Shown here piece after piece: positions 24,027 to 32,800 of a stretch of DNA of 40,182 bases. The stretch spans positions 1-40,182 of the forward strand of contig JAPYRQ010000009.1 in assembly GCA_029936935.1 (NCBI GenBank), in the 5' to 3' direction. Each line of letters starts with the position of its first letter. Position 1 is the first letter of the stretch. The translations under genes were made by a program, and so were the position numbers. The stretch is from Dehalococcoidia bacterium (GTDB lineage: Bacteria > Chloroflexota > Dehalococcoidia > Lucifugimonadales > UBA1127). The notes under the pieces were generated by a model that was given only the letters and a program-made list of their open reading frames with translations, made no database searches and was not told the origin of the DNA.

Positions 24027-25307
24027 CTAGCGCGCCATTGCCTTCCGTGCAGCGTCCCGGGTCGTATCCAGGTCTTCAGGCGTGTGCACCGTGGACACGA
24101 ATGCCGCTTCAAACGCCGATGGAGCCACGTAGATACCCTGGTCCATCATGGAGTGGAAGTAGCTCTTGTACGCCTCAACATCAGACTTGATGACATCATC
24201 CCAGTTGTGAATGGGGCCCGGGTTGAAGAACATCCCCAGCAGGGAACCCGCCCGGTTGATGGTCAAAGGTCGTTCGTTTTCCTGAGCGGCTTCCTTCAAT
24301 ATCGTCTCAAGTTGGGAGCCCATATCCTCAAGGTTCTCATAGATGCCCGGGAGCTGCAGCGATTTCAGCATGGCAATCCCTGCCGCCACGGCAACCGGGT
24401 TCCCGGACAGCGTCCCGGCCTGATACGCGGGGCCAAGGGGTGCAACTTGCTCCATGACATCGGCTCGACCGCCATACGCGCCGATGGGCATGCCGCCGCC
24501 GATAATCTTACCCATCGTCGTCAGGTCTGGCGTGATGCCGTAGAGGGCCTGTGAGCCGCCGTAGCCTACACGGAAGCCAGTGATGACCTCGTCAAGGATG
24601 AGGAGAGCGCCGTACTTCTTAGTGATGTCGCGCAGACCTTGTAGGAAGCCGTCTTGTGGGAGCACGACCCCCATGTTCGCTGCAATCGGCTCGACGATGA
24701 TCGCTGCGATGTCCTCCGAGTGCGCCTCGAACTGTGCACGTACGCCATCAAGGTCGTTGTACTCGGCCACCAGTGTCTCGGCAGCATAGCCTGCAGGCAC
24801 GCCTGCGCTGTCAGGGACGCTCAATGTAGCTGCTCCAGATCCTGCCTTCACCAGCAAGCCATCGGAGTGCCCGTGGTAGCAGCCCACAAACTTCAACACC
24901 TTTGACCTACCGGTGAACGCCCGGGCCACGCGAATAGCGCTCATGCACGCTTCAGTGCCGGAGTTCACCATTCGCACCATGTCCACAGAGGGGAAGGCGT
25001 CACAGACCAACCGGGCCAACTCAACCTCGCCCGGGGTTGGCGCGCCAAAGCTCATGCCTCTTTTCGCCGCCTCTTGCACTGCAAGTACCACGGACGGGTG
25101 GGCGTGCCCCATGATCAGTGGACCCCAGGATGCCAGGTAATCGATGTACTCATTGTTGTCGGCGTCCCACACCCGGGAGCCTCGGCCCCGGACGATGAAC
25201 GGCGGTTCACCACCCACGCCACGGAACGAGCGTACCGGGCTGTTTACTCCCCCGGGAATGACCTTTTGGGCTTCTTCAAACAGACGTTGTGATAGGCGTT
25301 TTTCCAT
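24027..25307 (-). CDS. hemL: glutamate-1-semialdehyde 2,1-aminomutase
   Basis: This 426-aa PLP enzyme converts glutamate-1-semialdehyde to 5-aminolevulinate in the C5 pathway. The PLP lysine lies in TTMGKIIGGGMPIGAYGG, preceded by ILDEVITGFRVG. The N-terminus IPGGVNSPVRSFRGVGG is diagnostic for HemL versus other class III transaminases. The ATG at 25307 fits the family start; the 25349 alternative adds 14 residues and has a weak Shine-Dalgarno. A small GCAGGG/CCCTGC hairpin lies 20-36 nt upstream of the ATG. It is last in the minus-strand tetrapyrrole cluster and 58 nt after xth. Confidence 0.96.
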   Translation of the reverse strand: MEKRLSQRLFEEAQKVIPGGVNSPVRSFRGVGGEPPFIVRGRGSRVWDADNNEYIDYLASWGPLIMGHAHPSVVLAVQEAAKRGMSFGAPTPGEVELARLVCDAFPSVDMVRMVNSGTEACMSAIRVARAFTGRSKVLKFVGCYHGHSDGLLVKAGSGAATLSVPDSAGVPAGYAAETLVAEYNDLDGVRAQFEAHSEDIAAIIVEPIAANMGVVLPQDGFLQGLRDITKKYGALLILDEVITGFRVGYGGSQALYGITPDLTTMGKIIGGGMPIGAYGGRADVMEQVAPLGPAYQAGTLSGNPVAVAAGIAMLKSLQLPGIYENLEDMGSQLETILKEAAQENERPLTINRAGSLLGMFFNPGPIHNWDDVIKSDVEAYKSYFHSMMDQGIYVAPSAFEAAFVSTVHTPEDLDTTRDAARKAMAR

Positions 25308-25365
25308 GCTTAGGTGTTCTCCAACAGGCAGGGCTAACCCTGCACTCATATTTCCGTAGGTATCT

Positions 25366-26145
25366 CTAGCTCGGTACCTCTAAATCGATGCCGATAGGGC
25401 AGTGGTCGGAGCCCATGACGTCCGATAGGATGTAGGCGTCCTTCACCTGCGATTCAAGGCCTTGATTCACGTAGAAGTAATCGATGCGCCAACCCACGTT
25501 GCGGTCCCGCGCCCGGGTTATCGTGTCCCAATACGTGTAGAGGTCCGGGGCATCATTGAACATCCGCAGGGTGTCCAGATGACCGTGACTCAGGAGCTTG
25601 TCCTGCCACTCTCGCTCCATAGGGAGGAACCCGGACACTTTGGCATTCTCTTTCGGCCGGGCAATGTCGATTTCTTTGTGGGCGGTATTCACATCGCCGC
25701 AAATGACCACGTTCCTGCCCGCATCGACCTGTCGGTCGATTTCCTCGAGGAATGCGTCGTAGAACCGCATCTTGTAGTCGAGGCGCTCAGGAGAACCTTT
25801 CCCGTTGGGAAAGTACACGCAGTACAACAGGAACTCGCCAAAGTCGGCCACCAGCGTCCGGCCTTCGCTATCGAACTCCTCCACGCCGAAGCCCTTTGAC
25901 ACAGCCACAGGCTCCTGCTTCGCGTAGATAGCAACGCCGCTGTAGCCCTTCTTCTCAGCCGAGAAGAAGTACGAATTGTACCCGGGTATCTCCCGGACTT
26001 CGTCGGGCAGTTGGTCCTCGTTTGCCTTGGTCTCCTGGATACACAGAATGTCAGGATTATCGGTAGCCATCCAATCCAGTAGCCCTTTTTTGTGGGCAGC
26101 CCGGAGGCCGTTCACGTTCCAAGAAATGATCCGTTTTGTCGCCAT
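25366..26145 (-). CDS. xth: exodeoxyribonuclease III (Xth)
   Basis: This 259-aa AP endonuclease/3'-5' exonuclease of the endonuclease/exonuclease/phosphatase fold cuts DNA at abasic sites. Catalytic residues are recognisable: Asn7 (SWNVNGLR), Glu34 (CIQETK), the [11 protein letters not shown] stretch with Asp and Asn, and SDHCP with the terminal His near the C-terminus. The start codon abuts the hemB stop (TAGATG), and GAGGGG lies within hemB, so it is translationally coupled. Its placement inside a haem cluster is unusual but the protein looks complete. Confidence 0.96.
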   Translation of the reverse strand: MATKRIISWNVNGLRAAHKKGLLDWMATDNPDILCIQETKANEDQLPDEVREIPGYNSYFFSAEKKGYSGVAIYAKQEPVAVSKGFGVEEFDSEGRTLVADFGEFLLYCVYFPNGKGSPERLDYKMRFYDAFLEEIDRQVDAGRNVVICGDVNTAHKEIDIARPKENAKVSGFLPMEREWQDKLLSHGHLDTLRMFNDAPDLYTYWDTITRARDRNVGWRIDYFYVNQGLESQVKDAYILSDVMGSDHCPIGIDLEVPS

Positions 26146-27129
26146 CTACCCCTCGTCCTTCAGCCATCGCGCTACGTCTTTGGCGAAGTAGGTGATGATG
26201 ATGTCAGCCCCGGCGCGCTTGATGGAGGTCAAGACTTCAAAAGCCACACGGTCGGCGTCCAGCCAACCCCGGTCACCAGCAGCTTTGATCATGCTGTACT
26301 CGCCGCTCACATTGTACGCCGCAATAGGGTGATCGAACCGCTCCCGGGCCTTACTGATAACGTCCAGGTATGACAACGCCGGCTTCACCATCAGGATGTC
26401 TGCGCCTTCTTCCGCGTCCTGCTCCAGCTCTTGAAGCGCCATGCGGGAGTTGGCCGGGTCCAGCTGGTAGCCTCGTCGGTTACCCAACTGCGGTACAGAG
26501 TCGGCGGCCACTCGGAAGGGGCCGTAGAACGCAGACGCACACTTGGAGGCGTACGCCATGATCGGCAGGTTGCTGTACCCCGCACCGTCCAGACCTTTCC
26601 GGAGCGCAGCGATCTGGCCATCCATCATGGCAGAAGGCCCAACGATGTCCGCCCCGGCTTCTGCCTGGGCTACAGCGGCCTTCGCCAGCAGCTCCAACGT
26701 CGCGTCATTGTCTACGGACTCGCCAAGCAGCACGCCGCAGTGGCCGTGGTCCGTGTACTCGCACAAGCAAACGTCCGTCATCACCAGCAACCCGGGCGCA
26801 GCCTTCTTAATGACGCGTACGGCTTCCTGAATGATGCCCTGCGAGTCATAGGCTTGCGTGCCAAGGGGGTCCTTTTCACTGGGTAAGCCGAACAGCAGCA
26901 CTGCAGGTATCCCCAACGATGCGATTTCCTGTGCCTCTGCGGCCAAATCACTCAACGGAAGTTGGAAACACCCGGGCATCGGCTCGATTTCTTTGCGACC
27001 AGCCGGGTCTTCAGTCACAAATAACGGATAAACGAACTCAGAGGCCGAAAGTCGCGTTTCCTGTACGAGGCGACGCATCGTCTCTGACCCGCGCAATCGA
27101 CGTAATCGAACTGTAGGAAAGCCTGCCAT
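26146..27129 (-). CDS. hemB: porphobilinogen synthase (5-aminolevulinate dehydratase)
   Basis: This 327-aa enzyme condenses two 5-aminolevulinates into porphobilinogen. The zinc-dependent type is indicated by the cysteine cluster DVCLCEYTDHGHCG. The two active-site lysines lie in YASKCASAFYGPFR and MVKPALSYLD. SD GGAGTAG lies about 7 nt before the ATG. It is followed directly by xth. A 136-nt space with a dispersed-repeat-like element separates it from the cobA-hemD fusion, so it may be a separate transcript. Confidence 0.97.
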   Translation of the reverse strand: MAGFPTVRLRRLRGSETMRRLVQETRLSASEFVYPLFVTEDPAGRKEIEPMPGCFQLPLSDLAAEAQEIASLGIPAVLLFGLPSEKDPLGTQAYDSQGIIQEAVRVIKKAAPGLLVMTDVCLCEYTDHGHCGVLLGESVDNDATLELLAKAAVAQAEAGADIVGPSAMMDGQIAALRKGLDGAGYSNLPIMAYASKCASAFYGPFRVAADSVPQLGNRRGYQLDPANSRMALQELEQDAEEGADILMVKPALSYLDVISKARERFDHPIAAYNVSGEYSMIKAAGDRGWLDADRVAFEVLTSIKRAGADIIITYFAKDVARWLKDEG

Positions 27130-27210
27130 CGATCTACTCCTAGTTTGGTGCCTATTTGGTCTTCGCTCATGGTTCGACTATTTCACCATGGCGAAACAGA
27201 GGCCGCCTGA

Positions 27211-27256
27211 CATCCTGAGCCTAAGTTTACCCTGAGCAAAGCCGAAGGGAAGGATG
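27211..27256. repeat. dispersed-repeat-like inverted element
   Basis: CATCCT (27211-27216) and AGGATG (27251-27256) bound a 46-nt unit holding two direct CCTGAGC copies and GCAAAGCCGAAGGGA. The composition resembles common extragenic palindromes containing CCTGAGC and CGAAGGG. It lies between hemB and cobA-hemD, the only sizeable gap in the cluster. Confidence 0.45.
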
Positions 27257-27265
27257 AAGGAAACA

Positions 27266-28804
27266 CTAAATCGAACTGACTGCACCCAGCTTCTCCCGTG
27301 CGTAAAACCCTTCAAGGGCTTCAACCAGGCCCGAGACAGTGTGCTCTGTTGCTTCAACATCCACCCGAACACCAAGGCCCCGGGCGGTCTCTGACGTTAC
27401 CGGGCCAATGCAGGCCACTACGCAACGGTTTATTGCCTCTACATCCCCGTTAAAAGCGTCTACCAGGTTCTTCACCATAGATGAACTGGCAAACGTGATA
27501 GTGTCTACTCCGGCTGCGAAGGCTTCTTTCGCCCTAACGGCGATATCCTCGGCAGGCACCGATCGATAGAGGTGAACCTCGTCGACCACTGCGCCTGCTT
27601 CTTTCAAGCCTTCTACCAGCAATGCCCGGCCACCCTCTGCCCGGGGTAGCAGCACCTTGTCTCCCGGCTGCAACCGCTTCCGCATGCCCTCGACGAGGGA
27701 CTCAGCGACAAACTCTTCTGGGATGTAGTCGGCCTTGATTCCATGCTCGCCAAGGGCCTTAGCCGTGCCCGGGCCTATTGCACATACCTGCACTGCACCC
27801 AACGCCCGGGCGTCCAGGTTCCGAGCAGCCAAACGCTCGAAGAAAATGGATACCGCGTTGGCGCTGGTAAACACCGTCCAGCGATAGTCGGTCAATCCAT
27901 CCAATGCCTTGTCCATAGCACCGTCGCTATCCAACGGCTCCAGCGCGATTGTGGGTAGCTCAATGGGCATTGCGCCACGCTGGGTCAGCATCGCGCTGAG
28001 TACCGATGCCTGCTGTCGAGTGCGAGTAACGAGTACGCGCTGCCCGAACAGCGGGCCTGTATCGAACCACTGAAGCTTCTCTCGAAGAGCAGCTACGGGG
28101 CCGATCACCGTCACAACAGGGGCCTGAAGGCCTGCCGTTTTGACGCGCTCAACGATGTTCGTCAGATCGCCGGACACCGTCTCCTGGTCGGGGCGTGTTC
28201 CCCAACGCACCAGTGCAACCGGAGTATCTGCTGGCTTACCCTCGGCAAGGACTGCATCCACCACGTTCGGCAGGGCTTCCATGCCCATCAACACAACCAG
28301 CGTGTCCACATGGGCCAATGCAGGCCAGTCCACGCCGGAGTTGGGTCGTGAAGGGTCTTCGCTGCCGGTTACAACGGCGAAGGACGCCGCTATTTTGCGA
28401 TGGGTGATCGGAATCCCAGCGTACGCCAGAGCGCCGATGGCAGAGGTAATGCCCGGGACGACTTCAAAAGGAATTCCCGCATCCACAAGCTCCAAGGCCT
28501 CTTCGCCGCCGCGTCCGAACACAAACGGGTCTCCACCCTTCAACCGGGTCACGAATTTACCCGCCAGGCCATGCTCCACGAGTAATGCATTGATTTCATC
28601 CTGGGTGAACGAGTGGTTGTCACGGCCCTTGCCTACGTTGATCATCTCTGCATCTGCCCGAGCGTGCTCCAGTAACCGCACGTCTACAAGTCGATCGTAG
28701 ATGACAACGTCAGCCTCTTGCAGGAGCCGAAGCCCCTTGACCGTGATGAGCCCCGGATCTCCCGGTCCCGCACCTACCAAATAGACCTTTCCTGGCCCGC
28801 TCAT
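27266..28804 (-). CDS. cobA-hemD: fused uroporphyrinogen-III C-methyltransferase and uroporphyrinogen-III synthase
   Basis: This is a 512-aa two-domain protein. Residues 1 to about 245 are SUMT/CobA: VYLVGAGPGDPGLIT, the glycine-rich SAM site RLKGGDPFVFGRGGEE, and GIPITHR. Residues from about 255 are HemD: VLVTRTRQQ, FTSANAV, CAIGPGTAKAL and FASSSMVKN. HemD makes uroporphyrinogen III from hydroxymethylbilane, and CobA then methylates it twice to precorrin-2, steering flux to siroheme or corrins. The start overlaps the hemC stop as ATGA. This fusion is known in several bacterial groups including Clostridia and Chloroflexota. The next enzyme (precorrin-2 dehydrogenase) is in the same operon. 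Confidence 0.95.
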   Translation of the reverse strand: MSGPGKVYLVGAGPGDPGLITVKGLRLLQEADVVIYDRLVDVRLLEHARADAEMINVGKGRDNHSFTQDEINALLVEHGLAGKFVTRLKGGDPFVFGRGGEEALELVDAGIPFEVVPGITSAIGALAYAGIPITHRKIAASFAVVTGSEDPSRPNSGVDWPALAHVDTLVVLMGMEALPNVVDAVLAEGKPADTPVALVRWGTRPDQETVSGDLTNIVERVKTAGLQAPVVTVIGPVAALREKLQWFDTGPLFGQRVLVTRTRQQASVLSAMLTQRGAMPIELPTIALEPLDSDGAMDKALDGLTDYRWTVFTSANAVSIFFERLAARNLDARALGAVQVCAIGPGTAKALGEHGIKADYIPEEFVAESLVEGMRKRLQPGDKVLLPRAEGGRALLVEGLKEAGAVVDEVHLYRSVPAEDIAVRAKEAFAAGVDTITFASSSMVKNLVDAFNGDVEAINRCVVACIGPVTSETARGLGVRVDVEATEHTVSGLVEALEGFYAREKLGAVSSI

Positions 28805-29745
28805 ACCGTCCCCCCGGCAAGCAGTATTTTGGCCCCCTGGTCCAGCAGTTTCTGGGCCAATTGTCGTCCAAGCGATTCTGCGTCCCCTACCGCGCCTTCA
28901 ATATCCGCCCGGTAGCACTCTGTTCCATCAAGGCTGGCAACCATGCCGGATGCTCGGAGCGTGTTGCCCTCTGTGACAGCGTGGGCGCCCATCGGCACCT
29001 TGCAGCCTCCGCCCAGGGTCACCAGGAAGGCTCTCTCCGCCAGTACCGCTTCATGGGTGTCAGCGTGGTCCAGCGGCTCCAACAACGTAGCCAAAGCCGC
29101 ATCGTCGCTCCTACCCTGGAGGGCAACCGCACCCTGCCCCACAGCAGGGGTGAACGTCATCGGGTCCAGGAACTCCGTCACCTCGGCCTGTAGTCCAAGG
29201 CGGATGAGTCCGGCAGCGGCCAACACAATAGCATCGAAGCTGCCTTCATTGAGTTTGCGAAGTCGTGTTTCAACGTTGCCGCGAATCGGCGCAACGGCAA
29301 TGTCTGGTCGGACGGCCTGCACCAACGCCGCACGTCGAGGGCTGCTTGTTCCGATGACCGCTCCAGGTGCCAAGTCAGCGAGTTTCAACCCGCTGCGGCT
29401 AACCAGCACGTCTCGAGGGTCTTCTCGCTTCATCACCGTCAGCACATCCAGACCAACGGGGGCTTCTGTAGACATGTCCTTCAGACTGTGGACAGCGAAA
29501 TCCGCTCGGTTTGAGAGGAGTTCAACTTCCAGTTCCTTGGTGAACACGCCCAGTCCCAACTCGGACAGAGAGGCTTCCTGGGATGCGTCACCTGTGGTCT
29601 TAATAATCTTGATTTCTGTGGTCAAACCCGGGTGGTGCAACTTGAGGTGAGCCACAACGCTATCCGTTTGTGCCCGGGCTAAGTTGCTTCCCCTCGTAGC
29701 AATGACAACGTGTGGCAGCGGTGCATTCGCACCTTGAGCAGTCAT
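28801..29745 (-). CDS. hemC: porphobilinogen deaminase (hydroxymethylbilane synthase)
   Basis: This 314-aa enzyme polymerises four porphobilinogens into hydroxymethylbilane. The dipyrromethane cofactor Cys lies in GGGCKVPMGA, and the substrate-binding arginines in SSPRRAA and RGNVETRL. ATRGSNLARAQ at the N-terminus and AVHSLKD are typical. It starts 3 nt after hemA ends and overlaps the next gene by 4 nt, so it is an operon member. Confidence 0.97.
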   Translation of the reverse strand: MTAQGANAPLPHVVIATRGSNLARAQTDSVVAHLKLHHPGLTTEIKIIKTTGDASQEASLSELGLGVFTKELEVELLSNRADFAVHSLKDMSTEAPVGLDVLTVMKREDPRDVLVSRSGLKLADLAPGAVIGTSSPRRAALVQAVRPDIAVAPIRGNVETRLRKLNEGSFDAIVLAAAGLIRLGLQAEVTEFLDPMTFTPAVGQGAVALQGRSDDAALATLLEPLDHADTHEAVLAERAFLVTLGGGCKVPMGAHAVTEGNTLRASGMVASLDGTECYRADIEGAVGDAESLGRQLAQKLLDQGAKILLAGGTV

Positions 29746-29748
29746 GGC

Positions 29749-31053
29749 CTAGTCTTGCTGGGGAAGACTGTTAGTAGAATCGTCCGCGACATCGAAATCC
29801 AAATCCCCATCAAGCCGGAATAGCCAGCGGAGGGATTGGATGTCTGCCGGTTTACCCTCTCCCTTGAGGCGGGTTACCGGGTTGTGTAGCAACTTGTTGA
29901 CCAGTGACTTGCTGAGCGTTGCGATGACTTCCTGGTCATCGGCTGAGAGGTGTTGTAGACGCTTCAGTGTCCGCGACAACTCCCTCTCTCGCAGAGACTC
30001 TGATTGACGCCGTAGGTCTGCGAGAGTAGGTACGATGCGCAATGCATCCCACCACGTCTGGAACTTGTGGACTTCATCGTCGATGATGATTGCAACCCGC
30101 TCGGCTTCCTGTTCCCTGCGCTGACGGTTCACGTCCGCAATGGCATCCAGATCGCTGATGTCAGCAAGATGGACGGATTCCATATCCTTGATGGCCGGGT
30201 CCACATCTCTGGGGATCGCAACGTCCAGCAACAACAGAGGGCGCCCTACCCGGGCAGAAATGGCACGTGAGATCGCATCTTCCGTGATCATGTATTCGGG
30301 CGACCCTGTGCAGGCAATAACGATGTCGCTGTCGTCCAGCGCGACTTGTAGCTCGTCCATCGGTAGCACATGCGCCTCATTAAGCTCTTCGGCAAGTTCC
30401 ACTGCACGAGCGTGCGTACGGTTCATCACCGTCAGGTGCTCAACCCCTACGTTCCTCAGGGCTACCGAAGCCAGTTTCCCTGCCTCGCCAGCACCGACGA
30501 CAAGCGCTTTGGCACCCTTGATGTCTCCCAGGGTTCGTTTTGCAAGCTCTACGAACGCGTAGCTGATAGAGAGGGCGTTCTGACCAATGGCTGTCTCGCT
30601 ACGTGCCCGCTTGCCCACTCGCAACGCCTGGTGAAACACCCTGGTTATAGGAGTCGATGCGGTTTTGGCCGCTACCGCTGCGCCGAAGGCTTCCCGAACC
30701 TGCCCCAGAACCTCTGACTCACCAAGAATCATGGAATCAAGGCTGCAGGTCACGCGAAACAGGTGGTTCACCGCGTCAGTATGGAAGTAGCTATAGATAT
30801 AAGGAGCCAGCGAGTCATAGGAGATCCTGTACTTTTCCTCCAAGAACTCAGCAACGGCTTCTTCCGCATTCTCTGTGGTTTCTGCAATGGTGTAGAACTC
30901 CGTCCGGTTACAGGTATGGAGCACTACAGCTTGGCCGGTGCGTGCAGCCAGGCGTTTGTTTGCGCCTTCAAGGTCGTTTCCTACCACCGCCAGTTGCTCC
31001 AGCACCTCTAGGGGCGCTGTGCGATGGTTCATTCCAACAACGGCTAGCTTCAC
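29749..31053 (-). CDS. hemA: glutamyl-tRNA reductase
   Basis: This 434-aa enzyme makes glutamate-1-semialdehyde from glutamyl-tRNA(Glu), the first step of the C5 pathway. The catalytic Cys lies in LHTCNRTEFY (about 50), with NHRTAPLEVLE at the N-terminus, ESEVLGQVREAF, the NADPH site VVGAGEAGKLA and a helical C-terminal dimerisation domain. The start codon is GTG at 31053, overlapping the upstream stop as GTGA. The C-terminus ends in an acidic tail (FDVADDSTN). It is usually the controlled step; the regulator at the head of the operon is a candidate controller. Confidence 0.96.
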   Translation of the reverse strand: MKLAVVGMNHRTAPLEVLEQLAVVGNDLEGANKRLAARTGQAVVLHTCNRTEFYTIAETTENAEEAVAEFLEEKYRISYDSLAPYIYSYFHTDAVNHLFRVTCSLDSMILGESEVLGQVREAFGAAVAAKTASTPITRVFHQALRVGKRARSETAIGQNALSISYAFVELAKRTLGDIKGAKALVVGAGEAGKLASVALRNVGVEHLTVMNRTHARAVELAEELNEAHVLPMDELQVALDDSDIVIACTGSPEYMITEDAISRAISARVGRPLLLLDVAIPRDVDPAIKDMESVHLADISDLDAIADVNRQRREQEAERVAIIIDDEVHKFQTWWDALRIVPTLADLRRQSESLRERELSRTLKRLQHLSADDQEVIATLSKSLVNKLLHNPVTRLKGEGKPADIQSLRWLFRLDGDLDFDVADDSTNSLPQQD

Positions 31054-31724
31054 GATACTCCTGCCTGTGCCCGGTCAGCCCACGTCTCCAGCAACTCGAT
31101 CATCCGCTCACGAGCCTGTGTGGGTTGTCCGCTCTGGTAGAGGCCCAAGACCTCTGTGTTCAATGCTGCCTGCCAACCTTCAGGGTCTACGGTCAGTGGA
31201 CGCGCTTTGAGCTCCGCCCGAACATCGGCAACCATTTCAGCCATGTCTGCGAATGCCAGGGCTTCGTTGTGTTCCAACTCCTGTCTGAGCTTTCTTGCCA
31301 GCGCCGGCCCCATGCCCCCGGTGGAAATGGCCAGCGTCACAGGTCCTCTGCGTATAATCGATGGTGCAATAAAGGTGCACATATCCGTGATGTCCACCAC
31401 GTTCAAAGGCGTGTTTCGTTCAGCCGCCTCTTTGGAGACTGCATCGTTCACTGCCCTATCGTCCGTGGACGCGATGGCGATGAAAGCACCTTCAAGATCG
31501 CCCGTTTCGTACTTGCGCTGGTGCCAGGTGACCAATGGGTCTGCCGTCATGGCTTCCAGGCCTTCGGTGCATTCAGGCGTTATCAGGGTGACAACAGCTC
31601 CCGCTTCCAAGAGCGTTTGCACCTTGCGTTCAGCAATCTCGCCGCCGCCAATGACGACGCACAATTGCCCTACCATGTTCAAGAAAATCGGATAGTATTT
31701 TTGCGCACCCTGCGGCTGGCTCAT
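31050..31724 (-). CDS. precorrin-2 dehydrogenase / sirohydrochlorin ferrochelatase (CysG-N/Met8-like)
   Basis: This 224-aa protein oxidises precorrin-2 to sirohydrochlorin with NAD and may insert iron to give siroheme. It has KYYPIFLNMVGQLCVVIGGGEIAERK (Rossmann motif) followed by STDDRAVN with the bifunctional Asp, then the SIIRRGPVTLAISTGGMGPALARKLR dimerisation segment. The ATG at 31724 follows AAGGGA; the TTG at 31739 has less support. It lies between the decarboxylase gene and hemA, making a siroheme branch within one operon. Confidence 0.93.
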   Translation of the reverse strand: MSQPQGAQKYYPIFLNMVGQLCVVIGGGEIAERKVQTLLEAGAVVTLITPECTEGLEAMTADPLVTWHQRKYETGDLEGAFIAIASTDDRAVNDAVSKEAAERNTPLNVVDITDMCTFIAPSIIRRGPVTLAISTGGMGPALARKLRQELEHNEALAFADMAEMVADVRAELKARPLTVDPEGWQAALNTEVLGLYQSGQPTQARERMIELLETWADRAQAGVS

Positions 31725-31762
31725 CGGTTCCCTTTCCAACGTACGTTTAGTGGTTGATCCGT

Positions 31763-32800
31763 TTAGACGAAGTATCGCACGCGGGTTTTTTTATACTCTC
31801 GAGTGCTGTACAGAAGCAGGTAGTCATCAACGCCCGTGGTTTCTGCCAGTTCCTTGGCGACTTCATCGCACCGTTCCTTGCTTGTGGCATGGATCATTGC
31901 GAAGTGGCTGTATGGCCAATCCGGAAATATTGGACGCTCATAGCAGTGGCTCACCCACTTGGAGTTCGCCAGGGCCTGACCGGCCTCTGCCTTACGGTCT
32001 TCCGGCACATTCCAGACCGTCATGGCATTGGAACGGAACCCGGCTTTGCGGTGGTGGAGCACAGCGCTGTAGCGTCGCATCACGCCCCGCTTCTCAAACC
32101 CCTGGAGGATTGAGAACATTTCTGTCACTGAGAGTCCCAGCCGAGCTGCCATCTGATCGAATGGTTGCTCGTCCAGGGAAAGGTCCTCCTGGACTTCCTT
32201 TACGACTTCAATCTCGAAGTCGGTCAGCTCTTCAACCTTGTTCCAGGTCTCGTTGTCAGGCGCATAGTCAGCGGCATTTCCTTCGCCATTGACCATATCG
32301 AAGTTGACACCGATCTTGAAGAACCTGATGGTTGGCAAAAGTCGCCAGTTCGTTGCGTTGGTCTTTTCCGCCAAATCTGCAGCAGTCTCCTCCAAACTCT
32401 CGTACGGGGGCACTGCCAATGTGAACCAGAGGTTGAACTGATGCCCTATCCGGGCATAGTTGTGGCTGACGCCAGGATGCTTGTTAATGTACAGTGCAGC
32501 CTTGTGCAGCTTGTCCTCTGGGTAGGTGAAAGCAATCAAAGAGGTCTTGTAACCCAAACGGCGTGTGTCAAAGATGCCGCTGACCTGCCGAATAACGTTC
32601 TCTCGTCGCAAACGGCGGATCCGCTCAATGGTCTCAACTTCAGTCAAACCAATCTCATCGGCAATTGCCTGATATGGTCGCTCCGCCATTGGGAACGATG
32701 ATTGAACAAGATTGAGAATCTGCTTGTCCAACAAATCCATGTCAGCTGCGTTGTCCTTGGGCATTGTAGCGGTATTAGACGGCGTTGACTGCTTTACCAT
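31763..32800 (-). CDS. ahbAB: siroheme decarboxylase, fused AhbA-AhbB (NirDLGH-like)
   Basis: This 345-aa protein is made of two Lrp/AsnC-like halves (about 20-165 and 190-345). Each has a winged helix followed by a ferredoxin-like domain. MSHxYERP- and YSTREYKKTRVRYF-like sequences at the C-terminus, plus PIFPDWPYSHFAMIH, fit the AhbB/NirDLGH family. These proteins remove the acetate carboxyls of siroheme to give 12,18-didecarboxysiroheme for haem d1 or the alternative haem pathway. A simple transcriptional regulator is less likely. AAAGGAG precedes the ATG, and the start lies inside the end of the MerR gene. AhbC, AhbD or NirJ are not in the window. Confidence 0.8.
   Translation of the reverse strand: MVKQSTPSNTATMPKDNAADMDLLDKQILNLVQSSFPMAERPYQAIADEIGLTEVETIERIRRLRRENVIRQVSGIFDTRRLGYKTSLIAFTYPEDKLHKAALYINKHPGVSHNYARIGHQFNLWFTLAVPPYESLEETAADLAEKTNATNWRLLPTIRFFKIGVNFDMVNGEGNAADYAPDNETWNKVEELTDFEIEVVKEVQEDLSLDEQPFDQMAARLGLSVTEMFSILQGFEKRGVMRRYSAVLHHRKAGFRSNAMTVWNVPEDRKAEAGQALANSKWVSHCYERPIFPDWPYSHFAMIHATSKERCDEVAKELAETTGVDDYLLLYSTREYKKTRVRYFV

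Noticed and set aside
30657-31757. 366-aa plus-strand ORF over hemA and the precorrin-2 dehydrogenase
   Set aside because: Shadow of two well-supported minus-strand genes. It has low-complexity residue patterns and no ribosome-binding site.
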